Origin: SAR324 cluster bacterium
GTDB lineage: Bacteria > SAR324 > XYD2-FULL-50-16
Assembly (NCBI GenBank): GCA_028282885.1
Contig: JANQGX010000027.1
Location: 124,001-188,000 of the forward strand
Direction of reading: 5' to 3'
DNA length: 64,000 nucleotides
Below, piece by piece: positions 62,802 through 64,000 of the stretch. Position 1 is the first letter of the stretch. Every line of letters begins with the position of its first letter. The notes beneath the pieces are model-generated. The model was not told the origin of the DNA. It was given only the letters and a program-made list of their open reading frames with translations, and searched no databases. The position numbers were made by a program, and so were the translations under genes.

Positions 62802-63170
62802 TTATTCGGAATCATCCCTGTGAACGATTTCCATGGAAAAAGCCGGCAGGCAGACGGCAATATACTCTGCTCCTTCCTTATAGGGGGTGCTGTATCGCAC
62901 CCATTCCCCGGCAGGTACCAATACTGCTTCACCGGCGTTTATCTCTTCCGTCCCTTGGTTGGTTTCAACCTGCAGGGTTCCTTTGAAGACGATGGTATAT
63001 TCGTCAAACTCCGGTGTCTGACCCGGTTCGATCCAACCCCCGGGGCTTTTCATGCGGGCAATACTGACAGCCTTATTCCCGCTGTTGACCCGGCCGAAAT
63101 ACTCTTCAATAATCTTTGGCTTATTGCCGGCGGATTCAATGACTGCAGGTTCCTTGATCTTTATTGCCAT
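62802..63170 (-). CDS. Cupin-domain protein
   Basis: 122 residues. The double-stranded beta-helix motifs are GWIEPGQTPEFDEYTIVFKGTLQVETNQG and GEAVLVPAGEWVRYSTP. The usual His-x-His-x(3-4)-Glu is altered (EFDEYTIV), so metal binding may differ. Resembles EutQ-like/RmlC cupins of unknown function. It is co-oriented with the SMR gene, 11 bases after it. Confidence 0.75.
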   Translation of the reverse strand: MAIKIKEPAVIESAGNKPKIIEEYFGRVNSGNKAVSIARMKSPGGWIEPGQTPEFDEYTIVFKGTLQVETNQGTEEINAGEAVLVPAGEWVRYSTPYKEGAEYIAVCLPAFSMEIVHRDDSE

Positions 63171-63181
63171 AATCCAATCTC

Positions 63182-63511
63182 TCAGTGTGAAATTGTTTTG
63201 GAAAAAAGGTTGATGATGATAACACCCAGGATGATAAAAACAATTCCGATAACAGCCGGTAAATCCGGTTGTTGATTATACATCAGGAAAGCCACGATGC
63301 TGATAAAAATAATGCCTACTCCCGACCAGATCGCGTATGTCACCCCAACGGGAAAGAATTTCAGTGTCAGGGAAAGGAAATAGAAACTAAATAGATAACC
63401 GACAACTACAATGAGAGAAGGCCACAGGCGGGTAAAACTATCCGAGGCTTTCAGGGCAGATGTCGCGATGACTTCAGTGACGATGGCAATTATCAGGTAG
63501 ACATAGTGCAT
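63182..63511 (-). CDS. SMR-family small multidrug efflux transporter (EmrE-like)
   Basis: 109 residues, four membrane helices. The essential membrane Glu is in IVTEVIATSALKAS (residue 13), and AIWSGVGI is the second signature. SMR proteins act as dimers exchanging protons for cationic drugs or guanidinium. It forms a likely operon with the cupin gene and follows the truncated membrane gene by 24 bases. Confidence 0.92.
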   Translation of the reverse strand: MHYVYLIIAIVTEVIATSALKASDSFTRLWPSLIVVVGYLFSFYFLSLTLKFFPVGVTYAIWSGVGIIFISIVAFLMYNQQPDLPAVIGIVFIILGVIIINLFSKTISH

Positions 63512-63535
63512 ATCTCATCTCCGTATACATCGGGA

Positions 63536-64000
63536 TTAATCCCTCGCTTCCGATTTCCGTGATTTCAACCCGAACGCACCCACTATCCCTATAATCAGTA
63601 AAGACGGCAGCAGGACACGCAGTTGCTGGGCGTTTCCCTGGTCATACATCGGCAGTAACTTCATACAGAAGGCAAACAGGGCCGAGGTTCCGCAAGCTAT
63701 GGATACCAGGTGAAATACCCTTATTCCTTTACCAAACATTCTTCTTAACCCTAGTGGAAAGAGCAATAGTGTGACCGGATTGAGCAATAGAATATTCTCG
63801 TTCCAATAGGTGTCCTGGTGTTGGGTAAAGAACATCATAATGAACAGAATGGTGCCCAGCAGACCGAAAATTACGCCGAAAATCGAGATCAGAATAGGAT
63901 ACAGCTTTTGCAGGATATGCGTGTTCCTGAGATATGGGATCGCTGTCAGCACCAATAAAACCATCATTGTCATTCCAAATATCACCTCGCGTCGAAGCGT
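63536..64000 (-). CDS. Membrane protein, C-terminal part (5' end beyond window)
   Basis: The minus-strand frame stays open to the window edge, with about 154 residues inside it. It has four to five hydrophobic helices and a TYWNENILLLNPVTLLLFPLGL stretch that resembles the C-terminal membrane part of DUF4105/Lnb-like proteins. A GTG at 63985 could be a start, but upstream codons are open and coding-like, so it is probably partial. Identification is tentative. Confidence 0.5.
   Translation of the reverse strand, partial: TLRREVIFGMTMMVLLVLTAIPYLRNTHILQKLYPILISIFGVIFGLLGTILFIMMFFTQHQDTYWNENILLLNPVTLLLFPLGLRRMFGKGIRVFHLVSIACGTSALFAFCMKLLPMYDQGNAQQLRVLLPSLLIIGIVGAFGLKSRKSEARD

Noticed and set aside
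1..64000. CRISPR arrays, insertion sequences, phage genes, tRNA or rRNA genes
   Set aside because: No regularly spaced repeats, transposase or integrase motifs, or tRNA-like cloverleaf was seen on reading; a dedicated scan was not possible.

Overview
The window looks like a chromosome segment of an anaerobic bacterium, most likely a Desulfobacterota (deltaproteobacterial) member. The evidence is hgcA and hgcB genes of the mercury-methylation type, a DsrC/TusE-like sulfur-relay domain fused to a cysteine desulfurase, several textbook sigma-54 promoters, a TRAP transporter, and three peptide ABC systems. This placement is inferred from gene content; there is no rRNA gene. I saw no tRNA, CRISPR array, insertion sequence or prophage.

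Layout. 1-6.6 kb: end of a peptide ABC ATPase, a C45-type peptidase, then a GntR regulator with a TRAP operon and an enolase-superfamily enzyme. 6.8-12.3 kb: a TSUP exporter with a small membrane partner, a MORN-repeat exported protein, a peroxiredoxin, a histidine phosphatase and an ArsC/LMW-phosphatase. 12.4-16.6 kb: an NtrC-type two-component pair divergent from a periplasmic DUF2680-like protein, with paired operator palindromes and a sigma-54 promoter between them. 16.7-20.9 kb: NAD synthetase, the DsrC-like/cysteine desulfurase fusion and a DUF169 protein. 21.2-23.1 kb: hgcA and hgcB. 23.2-26.6 kb: glycerol-3-phosphate dehydrogenase, a ThiF/MoeB enzyme and CysE. 26.9-32.5 kb: a sigma-54-promoted small heat-shock operon, FtsH, an AraC/GyrI-type regulator and a sigma-54-promoted thioredoxin. 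33.9-48.5 kb: two complete five-gene peptide ABC operons around a DUF2089/DUF4097/SHOCT-like trio. 48.6-55.0 kb: an M20 peptidase and an ornithine/citrulline catabolic operon. 55.3-64 kb: LysR and Lrp regulators, a beta-propeller protein, a LUD protein, GABA-type aminotransferase, a solitary peptide-binding protein, a cupin, an SMR transporter and a truncated membrane protein.

The overall theme is import and breakdown of peptides and amino acids, plus thiol, sulfur and protein-stress handling.

The most unusual locus is hgcAB. The hgcA frame opens with about 158 codons of regularly spaced Cys-Cys pairs, then has an in-frame TGA exactly where the repeat predicts the first Cys of the next pair, and runs on into a full HgcA. 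The next gene, hgcB, is intact except for one in-frame TAG at codon 33. Either the locus is recoded (selenocysteine at the TGA, possibly pyrrolysine at the TAG) or it is a very recently inactivated methylation locus. The selenocysteine reading is the better supported of the two; the TAG is ambiguous because at least six genes here use TAG as their normal stop.
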